From the NCBI RefSeq assembly GCF_000243715.2, contig NZ_AHMO02000008.1, positions 1,227,001 to 1,291,000 of the forward strand: a DNA stretch of 64,000 nt, read 5' to 3'. Origin of the DNA: Leptospira broomii serovar Hurstbridge str. 5399. Its GTDB lineage: Bacteria > Spirochaetota > Leptospiria > Leptospirales > Leptospiraceae. The notes under the pieces are model-generated. The model saw nothing but the letters and a program-made list of their open reading frames with translations, was not told where the DNA came from and made no database searches. The translations under genes were made by a program, and so were the position numbers. Below are positions 16,861-25,545 of this stretch, one piece after another; the first letter of the stretch is position 1, and each line of letters starts with the position of its first letter.

Positions 16861-17586
16861 ATGCCCGCCTTCCCCTCAACCTTTGAATCTAATCCTGGAC
16901 AAAGGGTTTTTTGGAACGGTAAAAAAAGACTCGTTGCAGTCTTTATACTCGCGCTAAGCTTTGGAATCCCCGCCTCGATAGATCTATCCATCGAACGAGA
17001 ATATGAGCTAAGAACTCTTCATGCCGGAAATTATCGATCCCTAAAACCGGCAACAGTAGCAATTGTTCCCGGAGCTTCAGTTTATAGAAACGTCCCGTCC
17101 CCGGTATTAAAAGATCGTTTAGATTGTGCTTTGGAATTATATCATCAAGGTAAGGTTAGAAAAATTCTATTATCCGGCGATAACGGCAGCAGTTATTACA
17201 ATGAAGTGAAACCCATGTTGATTTATGTTTTAGAAAGAAATGTAAATCAACGCGATGTTTTCGTAGATCATGCAGGATTCCGAACTCTTGATACCTTAGT
17301 TCGGGCCAAGGAAATTTTTCAAGTTAAGGACGCGATTTTTGTAAGCCAGAAATTCCACCAGCCTCGGGCCGCATTCATCGCGAAAAAAATAGGCTTGGAA
17401 TTCCAATCCTATGAATCGGACCGGCGACCGTATGTCAGCGGTCCTTTTAGCCGTTTTAGAGAATTCTTCGCAAGAACTCTTGCATGGATTGATATGAATC
17501 TGACAAACACGGCGCCCAAATACTTAGGGAATCCCTTTCCGATAGAGGGAAGTGGAACAAAAACCTGGAAAGGATCAGTTCTTTAA
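16861..17586 (+). CDS. SanA/YdcF/ElyC-family (DUF218) protein
   Basis: 241 residues with a membrane anchor at about 24-42, then a DUF218 domain. Typical motifs are AIVPGASVY, DRLDCALELYHQGKVRKILLSGD, the acidic VDHAGFRTLDT, and VSQKFHQPRA near the C-terminus. SanA-type proteins face the periplasm and affect envelope permeability and antibiotic tolerance; the biochemical reaction is unknown. It ends three bases from the convergent rmd gene, with no terminator between them. Confidence 0.88.
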   Translation: MPAFPSTFESNPGQRVFWNGKKRLVAVFILALSFGIPASIDLSIEREYELRTLHAGNYRSLKPATVAIVPGASVYRNVPSPVLKDRLDCALELYHQGKVRKILLSGDNGSSYYNEVKPMLIYVLERNVNQRDVFVDHAGFRTLDTLVRAKEIFQVKDAIFVSQKFHQPRAAFIAKKIGLEFQSYESDRRPYVSGPFSRFREFFARTLAWIDMNLTNTAPKYLGNPFPIEGSGTKTWKGSVL

Positions 17587-17589
17587 TAA

Positions 17590-18540
17590 TTAACTAAATT
17601 CAGATAATCGAATATATTCGAAAATTTCACGAACGGCATCCTTAACCGAAATTTTCGGCGCCCAACCGAGGGATTTTAATTTAGAATTATCTCCCACAGA
17701 GCGAAGCATTTCGGCCGAACGTATTCTCGAAGGATCGATTTTCGGAATAATTGAAACTTTACTAAATTCTATCATCCAATTTAATATTTCGGAAATCTTC
17801 GTTTCTGTACCGGAGCATATATTATAAATTTCTCCCGTCATACCCCGCTCGGCAAGCAGGATATACGCTTCTATCACATCTTGAACATGTAAGAAATCTC
17901 TAGTAGGATTTAAATCTCCGACTAAAATTTCTTTCGGAAGTTCGGTATTTTCCGCATTTACAACTTCTAAAATCTGTTTGCAAAAATTCGGAACTACGAA
18001 TTTGGAATTTTGACCGATGCCGATATGATTAAATGGTCTAGAAACGATCGCTTCAAGACCCTGATTGCACCTAGCATATTGAAGACAATATGTTTCTGCG
18101 GCAACTTTTGAGGATGAATACGGATTCAAAGGCTTAGGCGTCGTTTCTTCTCGGACCGGGAGACTTTCCGGAGTAAGATTTCCGTAAACATCGGCGGAAG
18201 AAACGTACAAAAACCTAACTTTTCGATTCGAACGTCGAAGCAATTCTAGTAGGTTAAGAGTTCCACCGACATTGATTTCCAGAGTTTCTGACGGATCTTC
18301 GATGGCCCTAGGAACGAATGCCTGGCCGGCTAGGTGAAATACTAAATCGGGAACAAAATCTAGTATCAAATTCGAAAGGCTATTATAGTCCCGCAAGTCG
18401 CAGACACGGAAAGGGAATGGCAGATTCCGGCTTTGATCCCGAACCCCCAAACCAAGGACATTATACCCGGGCCGTTTTAGGAGTTCGCGAACCAGATATG
18501 TCCCTACAAATCCCTCTGCACCAGTTACGAGACATTTCAT
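17590..18540 (-). CDS. rmd: GDP-6-deoxy-D-mannose reductase (Rmd), NAD-dependent epimerase/dehydratase family
   Basis: An extended SDR of 316 residues: GAEGFVGTYL dinucleotide loop, HLAGQAFVP, SSADVYG, and the catalytic YSSSK (YxxxK). PFNHIGIGQ, GDLNPTRDFLHVQDV and YNICSG closely follow Pseudomonas Rmd as I remember it. Rmd reduces GDP-4-keto-6-deoxymannose to GDP-D-rhamnose. I chose ATG 18538-18540, which puts the Rossmann motif at the N-terminus; a TTG lies six codons upstream and neither has a good ribosome-binding site. It is divergent from the glycosyltransferase genes. No gmd gene is in the window. Confidence 0.82.
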   Translation of the reverse strand: MKCLVTGAEGFVGTYLVRELLKRPGYNVLGLGVRDQSRNLPFPFRVCDLRDYNSLSNLILDFVPDLVFHLAGQAFVPRAIEDPSETLEINVGGTLNLLELLRRSNRKVRFLYVSSADVYGNLTPESLPVREETTPKPLNPYSSSKVAAETYCLQYARCNQGLEAIVSRPFNHIGIGQNSKFVVPNFCKQILEVVNAENTELPKEILVGDLNPTRDFLHVQDVIEAYILLAERGMTGEIYNICSGTETKISEILNWMIEFSKVSIIPKIDPSRIRSAEMLRSVGDNSKLKSLGWAPKISVKDAVREIFEYIRLSEFS

Positions 18541-18626
18541 GGAACGAATGATCGGCAAAAACCGAACAAAAATACGATTGTTTTGTCGATGGAGGAAAAA
18601 ACAATCGAATAAAAGTCCCGGGTTCT

Positions 18627-19631
18627 ATGGAAGAAAGATCTCCCGATATTATTGAAATCAAAGACACTTCCGTGAATGTCCGGGAGTTGATGGAAGAAAT
18701 CGAGTCAAGATTGGCTCGACGCCCTGTCACGAAAGAGGAGCTTGAAAAACTTTCCCGATGGAAATTTGCTCCCGAGTCTCCGGAAGGATATCGAGAGTTT
18801 GATGCCGCAGAGACCGCTCACCTATTCGAAAAAGGGATTGCACCTCCCAAATTTACGAACCCGAAATTTCGCTTCATTCGAGGTCCGCTCAGATGGGTCT
18901 TTATCAGCCTCGTAGAATTTTACGCATTCTTAGATAAGAAACTTTCTGAAAATCGAACTCGAGCTTTTTATAGCGTATTAAACGAATTAATCCTTCTACG
19001 CGGCGATCATGAAAAATTGAAACGTAAATTCGAGCGATTCTATAACGAATTTATCGAATTAAACTATTCTTTGCGTAGGGAAATAAAACCGGAATTTCTT
19101 TGGTCCAGCGAGTTTCTTTACGAAGAAGAAACGTTAGAAGAAAGTGAAAAGCTCCTTTTATCGTTGATCTCACCGGGAAATTCGGTCTTAGTCCTTAATC
19201 CTGAATGGGGAAAATTCCTAAAACATTTACTGAAAGCCCAAATCGAGTTCCGCTGCGTCACCTGGAATGCAAATCATTATAATTTCATAAAAGAACAGGT
19301 TTTCAATTCGGTCGAATTGCTTTCCTTCGATGAACTACTACCTCAACCTCCGCTTCCTTCTAAAGTCGTCCTACCTTCGAATTTATGTTTTTTGCCGAAT
19401 TGGGTTCTAGAAAAATTATTTAGAACTTTAGCTCAAAAAGCGGCTCCGAGCACTGAATTTTTATTTAGATATTCGAATTTCTCGAACCGATTCGCTTCAC
19501 CCTTCCAACCGGTTCTTTTAACCCAGGTCGGAGAATCTTCACTAAGAGAGTTCCTTAGAAAATTGGGATTTAAGAACGTTGTGGAAACTAAAGTCGGCGA
19601 CGGCTTTGCCGTACTTAGTTTCAGAAAATGA
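18627..19631 (+). CDS. Methyltransferase-like protein of the glycan cluster
   Basis: 334 residues. The first 180 are helical and charged. The remainder looks like a degenerate class I SAM-methyltransferase fold: NSVLVLNPEWGKFLKHLL in the place of motif I, then LLSFDELL and a C-terminal LREFLRKLGFKNVVETK resembling methyltransferase strands 6-7. The glycine-rich SAM loop is poor, so it may bind no cofactor. The next gene starts inside its stop codon (ATGA), so it is translated with three glycosyltransferases. A role in surface-polysaccharide assembly is inferred from position. Confidence 0.6.
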   Translation: MEERSPDIIEIKDTSVNVRELMEEIESRLARRPVTKEELEKLSRWKFAPESPEGYREFDAAETAHLFEKGIAPPKFTNPKFRFIRGPLRWVFISLVEFYAFLDKKLSENRTRAFYSVLNELILLRGDHEKLKRKFERFYNEFIELNYSLRREIKPEFLWSSEFLYEEETLEESEKLLLSLISPGNSVLVLNPEWGKFLKHLLKAQIEFRCVTWNANHYNFIKEQVFNSVELLSFDELLPQPPLPSKVVLPSNLCFLPNWVLEKLFRTLAQKAAPSTEFLFRYSNFSNRFASPFQPVLLTQVGESSLREFLRKLGFKNVVETKVGDGFAVLSFRK

Positions 19632-20734
19632 AAGTCTATCAACATATCACCGAATTCCGCGATTACGATGGAATCGGAAACGATATGAAAGGAATTTCGT
19701 CGACGTTAGACTCGATACAAATTCCCTCGGAAATCGTCTGCCTTTCGAATTTTAGTTCAGCGGATTTTGTGATCCGAAGTTTTTTGGACGAAAATTGGCG
19801 GGAGTACGAAAATAGAAATCAAGTCCATATTCTTCAGTACGGGGGGCCAGGCTATCCGTTGGATGATTTTTTGGCCTTACCGGGGAAGAAATTCGTTCGT
19901 TTCCAAAACGTAACACCTCCGATTTTTTTTAAACCTTTCGTTGAGGAAGATTTATTTCATCTATTCTCCCTCGAATTTAAGCGCTCTATCTTGGAACTTC
20001 ATAAACTCAGCCGTTCCGTTGAAGCATTCATTCCGAGTTCCAAATACAGCGCTTCCAATCTGGAAGATTTGAATATAATGAATTCTAAGGTTTTACCCAT
20101 AGTGCGTAAATACCAATGGTCCGGACGAAGCGACCGAAGAAAAAACGGTTATACCCTTGGGTTTGTGGGAAGAATAGCGCCTAATAAAAAAGTCGAAGAT
20201 CTATTACTATTAATATATTTTCTTAAGCGAATTAATAGCAAATATAGGATTCTAATTTGTGGATCCGTTCCGGTGATATTCGGTAAATATTTCTCTCATT
20301 TAAAGCGGATGACTTGGGATTTAGGGTTAGGGGAAAACGTCCAATTTAGAATGAGTCCGACCGATCATGAGATGGTCCGATTTTGGGATGACATGGACGC
20401 GTACGTGAGTATGAGCGAGCATGAAGGTTTCGGTATTCCTCTTGTGGAGGCGTTAAGCAAAGATCTTCCGGTATTCGCGTATTCATGCACTTCCGTTCCG
20501 GAAACTTTAAGAGGGGCTGGCTTTCTTTTTAGAAACAAAGACTTAAATAGTCTTCGAAAACTTGCAGAATGGATTCATCTAGTTTTACAAACGGAAGGCT
20601 CGGGAAAACCTTTACCAGGAGAAGGAGCCTCCGTTAAACGCAGAGAAGTCGTGGAGGAATATAACTCGATTCCTTTTGACCGTTTCTTTAAACAACTGCT
20701 TACAGTTAGAGAACCGAGCTCGTCGGCATATTAA
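19628..20734 (+). CDS. GT4-family glycosyltransferase
   Basis: 368 residues with a GT-B fold. The C-terminal donor-binding half is clear: LGFVGRIAPNKKVEDLL and SMSEHEGFGIPLVEAL, the latter holding the E-x7-E motif. GT4 enzymes are retaining and use nucleotide sugars such as GDP-mannose. There is no signal or membrane segment, so it acts on the cytoplasmic face. The start overlaps the previous gene by four bases. Donor and acceptor are unknown; the nearby rmd gene makes GDP-D-rhamnose a candidate donor. Confidence 0.9.
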   Translation: MKVYQHITEFRDYDGIGNDMKGISSTLDSIQIPSEIVCLSNFSSADFVIRSFLDENWREYENRNQVHILQYGGPGYPLDDFLALPGKKFVRFQNVTPPIFFKPFVEEDLFHLFSLEFKRSILELHKLSRSVEAFIPSSKYSASNLEDLNIMNSKVLPIVRKYQWSGRSDRRKNGYTLGFVGRIAPNKKVEDLLLLIYFLKRINSKYRILICGSVPVIFGKYFSHLKRMTWDLGLGENVQFRMSPTDHEMVRFWDDMDAYVSMSEHEGFGIPLVEALSKDLPVFAYSCTSVPETLRGAGFLFRNKDLNSLRKLAEWIHLVLQTEGSGKPLPGEGASVKRREVVEEYNSIPFDRFFKQLLTVREPSSSAY

Positions 20735-20735
20735 G

Positions 20736-21803
20736 ATGGGAAGGCAGGGAATTCATCAATTTGCAGCTGGTTTTAATTTAGGCGATGCCATTTCTAATGA
20801 AATGTCGTCGCTTAGATCCGTATTTCGAAGGCTAGGTTATTCCTCCGAAATATTTGCCGAGAACACGGGCCCTGGGACCGCCACCTATGTTAGAAAATAT
20901 AAATATTTTAAACCGAAAGGAAGAGATATTTTATTCTATCATCATTCGATTCATTCAAACGTCTTGGACTTTATTCGGAAGACTAAGCAACCGAAAATTC
21001 TCGTTTATCATAATGTTACTCCTCCTTCCTACTTTGAAAAGTATGATTTAAAACTAACCTATCTTCTCCGGAAAGGTCGAGAGGAACTAAAGCAAATCAA
21101 AGACGAATTTTCCCTATCATTTGCAGTCTCGGAATTCAATAAGAAGGAATTAGAGGAACTTGGTTACGAAAACGTCAAACTTTTACCGATCACATATCAA
21201 ATTCCCTCAAAGCCGATTTTCTTTGGACCGAGAATTGCCGAATTACAAGCGAGAGGACCTCGGTTTCTTTTTGTTGGAAGGATTTCCCCGAATAAAAGAC
21301 AGGATGACCTAATCCGCTTCGCCTATTATTATTTGAATGCTTTCGGCGAGGATTTTCAACTCTTCTTGGTCGGCTTTAGTTCGAAAGAACTTTACTTATA
21401 CAGGGAAGAATTGGAAAGAATGTTAGATTTTTATAAACTACGCAGGAACGTTATCATAACCGATTTTCTAACTGACGAAGGCTTGCAAAAAATGTACCGC
21501 GAATGCGATTTGTTCATTTCGATGAGCGAGCACGAGGGCTTTTGCGTGCCTTTACTGGAGGCTATGGTTCATGGGATACCGGTTATGGCATTCGACGCAG
21601 GTGCTGTCAGTGAAACTTTGTCCGGCGCGGGAATTTTATTTAAAGAGAAGAAAATGGATTTTCTCGCCGAACTAGCCAATAAGATAATCACGGACCCTAA
21701 ACTGAATAGAGCCGTACTCGATACTCAGGAAAAGCGAATCCGAAATTTTTCGACAGTCCGTCCCGAATCCATTTTGAGGCCGATCCTTGCAGAATTCTCG
21801 TAG
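20736..21803 (+). CDS. GT4-family glycosyltransferase
   Basis: The best start is ATG 20736, one base after the previous stop; a start further upstream at 20676 would overlap the previous gene by 59 bases. The N-terminus GRQGIHQFAAGFNLGDAIS and HHSIHSNVLDFIR are typical of mannosyl/rhamnosyltransferases. The donor half has FLFVGRISPNKRQDDLI and SMSEHEGFCVPLLEAM with E-x7-E. It is paralogous to the gene before it (the SMSEHEGF block is shared), so the pair may add successive residues of one repeat unit. About 355 residues, cytoplasmic. Confidence 0.9.
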   Translation: MGRQGIHQFAAGFNLGDAISNEMSSLRSVFRRLGYSSEIFAENTGPGTATYVRKYKYFKPKGRDILFYHHSIHSNVLDFIRKTKQPKILVYHNVTPPSYFEKYDLKLTYLLRKGREELKQIKDEFSLSFAVSEFNKKELEELGYENVKLLPITYQIPSKPIFFGPRIAELQARGPRFLFVGRISPNKRQDDLIRFAYYYLNAFGEDFQLFLVGFSSKELYLYREELERMLDFYKLRRNVIITDFLTDEGLQKMYRECDLFISMSEHEGFCVPLLEAMVHGIPVMAFDAGAVSETLSGAGILFKEKKMDFLAELANKIITDPKLNRAVLDTQEKRIRNFSTVRPESILRPILAEFS

Positions 21804-23094
21804 ACGCCTAGCTATCGTAACTCCGATTTTTTCAGGGCGAGTTTCCGGCGGCTCGGAAAGATTAATTTATCTTTATACTCTGATGCTTTCCAAGTTCTAC
21901 GAAGTAACGGTTTTATCAACTCGTTCGTTGGATTATATAAGCTGGAAAAATCAGATTCCAGTTAAGGAAATTACCCCGGTTCAATTGGGACCGGATATAG
22001 AAAAAAAAATTTCCTCCGAATGGTTGGAAACAAATTCCGAAGATCGAATTCGAATACTTCGCTTTTCAGTCGAGAAGGAACGACAAATTCAGAAATTTAA
22101 CAAGTATTCCGATCGGATATTGAACGATCGCGCGTACGGTCCCTTTTCTAAGAATGCTTTCAAATCCGAAGAGGATCAAGAACGAATTTGGGTAGAAATG
22201 CAAGGGCCCTATTGCCCCGACCTTATACAATATATCGAAACGAATGAACGAGATTATGATGTTTTCGTTTTCGTTTCATACTTATATTATCCGATGGTTT
22301 ACGGACTTCCATTAGTCGCCAAAAAATCTTTGGTAATACCCACGCTGCACGACGAGCCTCCTGCGAAACTGTCCATCTACAGAAATCTTTTCAAGGATGA
22401 TTCCGCATACAGCTTCAATACTCCGGAGGAAAGAACTCTCTTTAAGAATATATACGGTTTTTCTCCGACTTTGGAAAACGTAATCGGGATGCACCTTGAG
22501 ACTCCCGAACCGGAAATGCTCGAACGCAAACAGTTAAAGAAAGAGACGGATTGTTTTGATTTTCTTTACGTAGGTAGAATAGACGAAGGCAAAGGTGTCT
22601 CCGAGCTTGTGGAATTTTTTGCCGATTGGCAAAGAAGAACCGGAAGACGGGATAAACTTCTGCTTGCCGGAAAGGGCGATCTTAAATTACTCCACAAACT
22701 TACGAAGTATCCGTTTCTTCAAGTTTTAGGATTCATAGAAGAATCCAAGAAGGCTCGCTACATTTTAGAAGCGGATGTGCTCATCAATCCTTCGCCAATG
22801 GAAAGTTTTTCTATAATTCTAATGGAAGCATGGATCCGGGGAACTGCAGTATTAGTGAACGGAAAATCGGAAGTATTAAAGGGTCATTGCCTGAGAAGTA
22901 ACGGCGGACTATACTATATCGATAAGCAGAGTTTTGCCGCCGTCGCGGATTATCTAGTTTCTCATCCGAAAGAAAGAGAGACTATGGGAATCAACGGAAA
23001 AAGGTACGTTCAATTGAATTTTAATCCGGACATCGTCGAAAAGAAATTGATCAACATAGTCGAACGAACGATTCGCCGCAGATATTCTGAATAA
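21787..23094 (+). CDS. GT4-family glycosyltransferase, third of the cluster
   Basis: 435 residues beginning at TTG 21787, seven bases after GAGG, overlapping the previous gene by 17 bases. The acceptor half opens with VTPIFSGRVSGGSERL, a common GT4 start. The donor half has FLYVGRIDEGKGVSEL and NPSPMESFSIILMEAW with E-x7-E. It is less like the other two and has a long charged insert at about 75-130. Being the last gene, it ends nine bases before the convergent SMR gene. Confidence 0.9.
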   Translation: MQNSRRRLAIVTPIFSGRVSGGSERLIYLYTLMLSKFYEVTVLSTRSLDYISWKNQIPVKEITPVQLGPDIEKKISSEWLETNSEDRIRILRFSVEKERQIQKFNKYSDRILNDRAYGPFSKNAFKSEEDQERIWVEMQGPYCPDLIQYIETNERDYDVFVFVSYLYYPMVYGLPLVAKKSLVIPTLHDEPPAKLSIYRNLFKDDSAYSFNTPEERTLFKNIYGFSPTLENVIGMHLETPEPEMLERKQLKKETDCFDFLYVGRIDEGKGVSELVEFFADWQRRTGRRDKLLLAGKGDLKLLHKLTKYPFLQVLGFIEESKKARYILEADVLINPSPMESFSIILMEAWIRGTAVLVNGKSEVLKGHCLRSNGGLYYIDKQSFAAVADYLVSHPKERETMGINGKRYVQLNFNPDIVEKKLINIVERTIRRRYSE

Positions 23095-23103
23095 TCTTAC
23101 TAT

Positions 23104-23424
23104 CTATTCTATCGCTACAAACTTTAATCCGATGACGGAAGCGATCAACGTCGATAAAAAGAATATTCGCCAGGCCTGAGCAGACTCCCCGAAAAAGAAA
23201 ATTCCTATAACTACTGTTCCTGCTGCACCGATTCCTGTCCACACCGCATATGCAGTTCCTAAGGAAATCGTCTGAGTGGATCGATTCAGAAAAAAGAAAC
23301 TTAAACATGCAAAGATCAGAAACCCTATCGCATATTTCCAATCTCTGAATCCGTCGGAAAGTTTCATGCAGGTGGTAAAACCGACTTCGAAAAGACCCGC
23401 AGTAATTAATAATATCCAATTCAT
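23104..23424 (-). CDS. SMR-family exporter, Gdx (SugE) subtype
   Basis: 106 residues and four membrane helices, the exact size of the SMR family. Glu13 in the first helix (AGLFEVGF) is the conserved proton/substrate-coupling residue. GTAYAVWTGIGAAGTVVIG is the Gdx/SugE-type signature in helix 3. Gdx proteins export guanidinium as dual-topology dimers, though some export quaternary ammonium compounds. It lies downstream of a MarR regulator gene on the same strand, separated by 102 bases. I see no guanidine riboswitch, which suggests control by MarR instead. Confidence 0.88.
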   Translation of the reverse strand: MNWILLITAGLFEVGFTTCMKLSDGFRDWKYAIGFLIFACLSFFFLNRSTQTISLGTAYAVWTGIGAAGTVVIGIFFFGESAQAWRIFFLSTLIASVIGLKFVAIE

Positions 23425-23526
23425 AGAAGTCCAAGTTCCGTTAGTCGCTTCTATCTGGAAGAATTATTTTCGCGCCTTACCGGTTACTTTGCATCGACCT
23501 TCTATAAGCCTTAGTAGTTACGAGTC

Positions 23527-23961
23527 TTATGAATCCTTTCTTTCCGACAAACGAATCATCATTTTGTTTAAGGATTCGATTTCGGCGGCGTCCAACATCT
23601 GAAAGCGTTCACTTACACAATCCGTGATTTTCGAATCCAATTTTTGGAAAATTTTCTTCCCGGTAGAAGTTAGTTCCAAATCCCAGGCCCGTCGATCCCC
23701 TTCGTTTCGAATCGCGTCTAAAAGTCCTTTCGCTCTTAATTTCTCAATCAAAACCGTTATGTAAGCCGGGCTAACATCCAATTCTCTCGCAAGATCCGCT
23801 GACCGAAGTCGATTGAGAAAAAGATTTCGAAGCACGATAAATTCGTTCATCGTGTATCCTTCCTGAGAAATTACCTGGCTGAATTCTTTTTTCAAATCTC
23901 TGGAAAAGGTTCTAAACCTTTCCGATAATTCCTGGAGTTTGTCTGTTTTGGCCCGAGCCAT
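23527..23961 (-). CDS. MarR-family transcriptional regulator
   Basis: 144 residues with a winged helix-turn-helix: YTMNEFIVLRNLFLN, LRSADLARELDVSPAYITVLIEKLRAKGL and the wing RNEGDRRAWDLELTSTGKKIF. MarR proteins are dimeric repressors whose DNA binding is released by small ligands. A 17-bp palindrome (23973-23989) sits 12 bases before the start codon and probably is its operator. The SMR exporter gene downstream is the likely target. Confidence 0.92.
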   Translation of the reverse strand: MARAKTDKLQELSERFRTFSRDLKKEFSQVISQEGYTMNEFIVLRNLFLNRLRSADLARELDVSPAYITVLIEKLRAKGLLDAIRNEGDRRAWDLELTSTGKKIFQKLDSKITDCVSERFQMLDAAEIESLNKMMIRLSERKDS

Positions 23962-23972
23962 TTTTATTTACC

Positions 23973-23989
23973 TACTTAATAATTAAGTA
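23973..23989. promoter_or_regulatory. Palindromic MarR-type operator
   Basis: TACTTAAT-A-ATTAAGTA is a perfect palindrome with one central base, AT-rich and of the size bound by MarR dimers. It lies just upstream of the marR-like gene, where it would overlap the promoter or the transcript start. Confidence 0.6.
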
Positions 23990-24079
23990 ACTTAACTATT
24001 AGACCCAACGAAAGGAATGAACGATTCATCTTCTAAGAAAAAAGTCGAGCATTCCGTATTTTTATTACGAAATCCGGCT

Positions 24080-24898
24080 CTACGGTTTATTCAGAAATTC
24101 TTCCAAAATTTCAATCATTCTATCGTGTAGTTTCCCGTTTGAGGCTACAACATTCGATACGTACGGATGAAAGTCATTATTATCATACGTGCTGAGCTTT
24201 CCGCCGGCTTCAAGCAAAATGGCCGCAGCGGCAGTCATATCCCAGGGTTTTAAGTCTTCTTCCCAAAATGCGTCGAACTTACCGTCAGCAACCCAGCATA
24301 AATCCAATCCCGCGGAACCCGTACGACGAACGCCTCTCGACTTTAACAAAAAATTTCGGAGATTAAAAACGAGTCGATCAATTCGATCTTCACGATCGTA
24401 AGGAAAACCTGTGCAAAGAAGAGCGTGCTTTATTTCCTTCGTTTTAGAGACCGAGATTCTAGACTTATCTCTAAATGCTCCCCCACCTTCCATCGCATGA
24501 TAAATCTGTCCCAACGCAGGTAGAGGCACGATTCCCATAACAGGCTTTCTTCTCTCCATATCCTCTAAACCGATACAAGTACAGTAGAGCGGAACTCGAT
24601 GAGAATAGTTCACCGTGCCATCCAGCGGATCTATAATCCATTTAAATGACGTAGTTCCTTGGTACGAAGAACCTTCTTCACCTAAAATATGATCTTGAGG
24701 AAATGCATTTCGAATCTCGTCTACGATCAGATTTTCCGAACCTCTATCTGCTTTCGTGACGAGATCCGATTCTATATTTCCTTTGTAAGAAATCGACAGG
24801 TCCTCATCCCGATGAGTATGAATTAAAAAATCCATAACTTTCGGTGTGAAGTTTAAGAAATGCTGGTATCGAATTTTTATCTCGTTTTCGTAGCTCAT
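24080..24898 (-). CDS. suhB: Inositol monophosphatase-family phosphatase
   Basis: 272 residues, normal length for the family. Metal-binding motifs are present in order: GEEGSS, WIIDPLDGTVNYSHR and WDMTAAAAILLEAGG. The enzyme removes phosphate from inositol 1-phosphate or related sugar phosphates using Mg2+. The symbol is given for the family; the physiological substrate cannot be read from sequence. It is transcribed leftward as a probable single gene, 118 bases downstream of which lies the MarR start. Confidence 0.88.
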   Translation of the reverse strand: MSYENEIKIRYQHFLNFTPKVMDFLIHTHRDEDLSISYKGNIESDLVTKADRGSENLIVDEIRNAFPQDHILGEEGSSYQGTTSFKWIIDPLDGTVNYSHRVPLYCTCIGLEDMERRKPVMGIVPLPALGQIYHAMEGGGAFRDKSRISVSKTKEIKHALLCTGFPYDREDRIDRLVFNLRNFLLKSRGVRRTGSAGLDLCWVADGKFDAFWEEDLKPWDMTAAAAILLEAGGKLSTYDNNDFHPYVSNVVASNGKLHDRMIEILEEFLNKP

Positions 24899-24978
24899 TG
24901 AAAAGGACTTTGAGGTTTTCGTTCAAGCTGACCGAAGGCGGTATTTAGTAAAGGAAGTTACCGGAAAGGATTATTGAC

Positions 24979-25311
24979 TTAATTCTGTTTCGATTCCGAA
25001 TCCAGAAAATCCCCTGCCTTCTTTCTATGTCCCTCTTTGACATAAATCGTGGCAGCACTAATCACCGCGGCAATGACGGCCGCGTCATCTAGGTAACCGA
25101 CTCCGATAAGAATATCCGGAACCGCGTCGAAAGGCGTCAGAAAGTAAGCCAATGCACCGGCGATCGTTAATTTGGCTTTTAGAGGCGTTTCCGGGTCCAA
25201 CATAGCAAAATATAACGAGATTGCATCGGGTAAAAATGGAACTTTACCTGCCACTTTTTTAACCTTCGGCCAAAATCCTCGCTTTACTTTTTCGATCTTA
25301 TTTTCATCCAT
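24979..25311 (-). CDS. DUF1232 (YkvA-type) membrane protein, 110 aa
   Basis: The core motif LTPFDAVPDILIGVGYLDDAAV matches the DUF1232 signature (PxDxIPDxxPxxGxxDD). Two hydrophobic segments at about 48-62 and 70-93 suggest membrane association. No function is established for the family that I know of. A candidate 42-residue ORF overlaps its start (25304-25432). Confidence 0.88.
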   Translation of the reverse strand: MDENKIEKVKRGFWPKVKKVAGKVPFLPDAISLYFAMLDPETPLKAKLTIAGALAYFLTPFDAVPDILIGVGYLDDAAVIAAVISAATIYVKEGHRKKAGDFLDSESKQN

Positions 25312-25432
25312 TCGTTTCTAAGATTACGATCGATTTTCGGAAGAGCCAATCAAAAAAACGGAATAAATCCAAACTGTTAAGAGAAATCGGTTTCGCTAAT
25401 TGATGAGTAAATTTTGTCGATTCAATTAGCAT
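25304..25432 (-). CDS. Candidate 42-residue ORF overlapping the DUF1232 start
   Basis: The ORF starts at ATG (complement of 25430-25432), 11 bases after a strong AAAGGAG, and ends at a TGA lying inside the first codons of the DUF1232 gene, an arrangement typical of translational coupling. The peptide has hydrophobic and aromatic residues (SLDLFRFFDWLFRKSIVIL) and could be membrane-associated. It resembles nothing I know; it could be a leader peptide for the DUF1232 gene. Confidence 0.4.
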   Translation of the reverse strand: MLIESTKFTHQLAKPISLNSLDLFRFFDWLFRKSIVILETNG

Positions 25433-25545
25433 TTCAAGAACCGCTCCTTTATGATGAAGATCGATAGACAAATTTCGGGAAGAGATCGATGAAATCGATT
25501 CCTTTCTTTAAAATACCTTTGTTCCGAATGAGCCGATTGAAAATA

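Noticed and set aside
20676..20735. Earlier start for the second glycosyltransferase
   Set aside because: It would overlap the previous gene by 59 bases, and the family-like N-terminus begins at ATG 20736, directly after the previous stop.
23425..23526. Guanidine riboswitch in front of the Gdx-type exporter
   Set aside because: I looked for a long structured leader in the 102-base gap and saw neither conserved guanidine-aptamer blocks nor a terminator/antiterminator pair.
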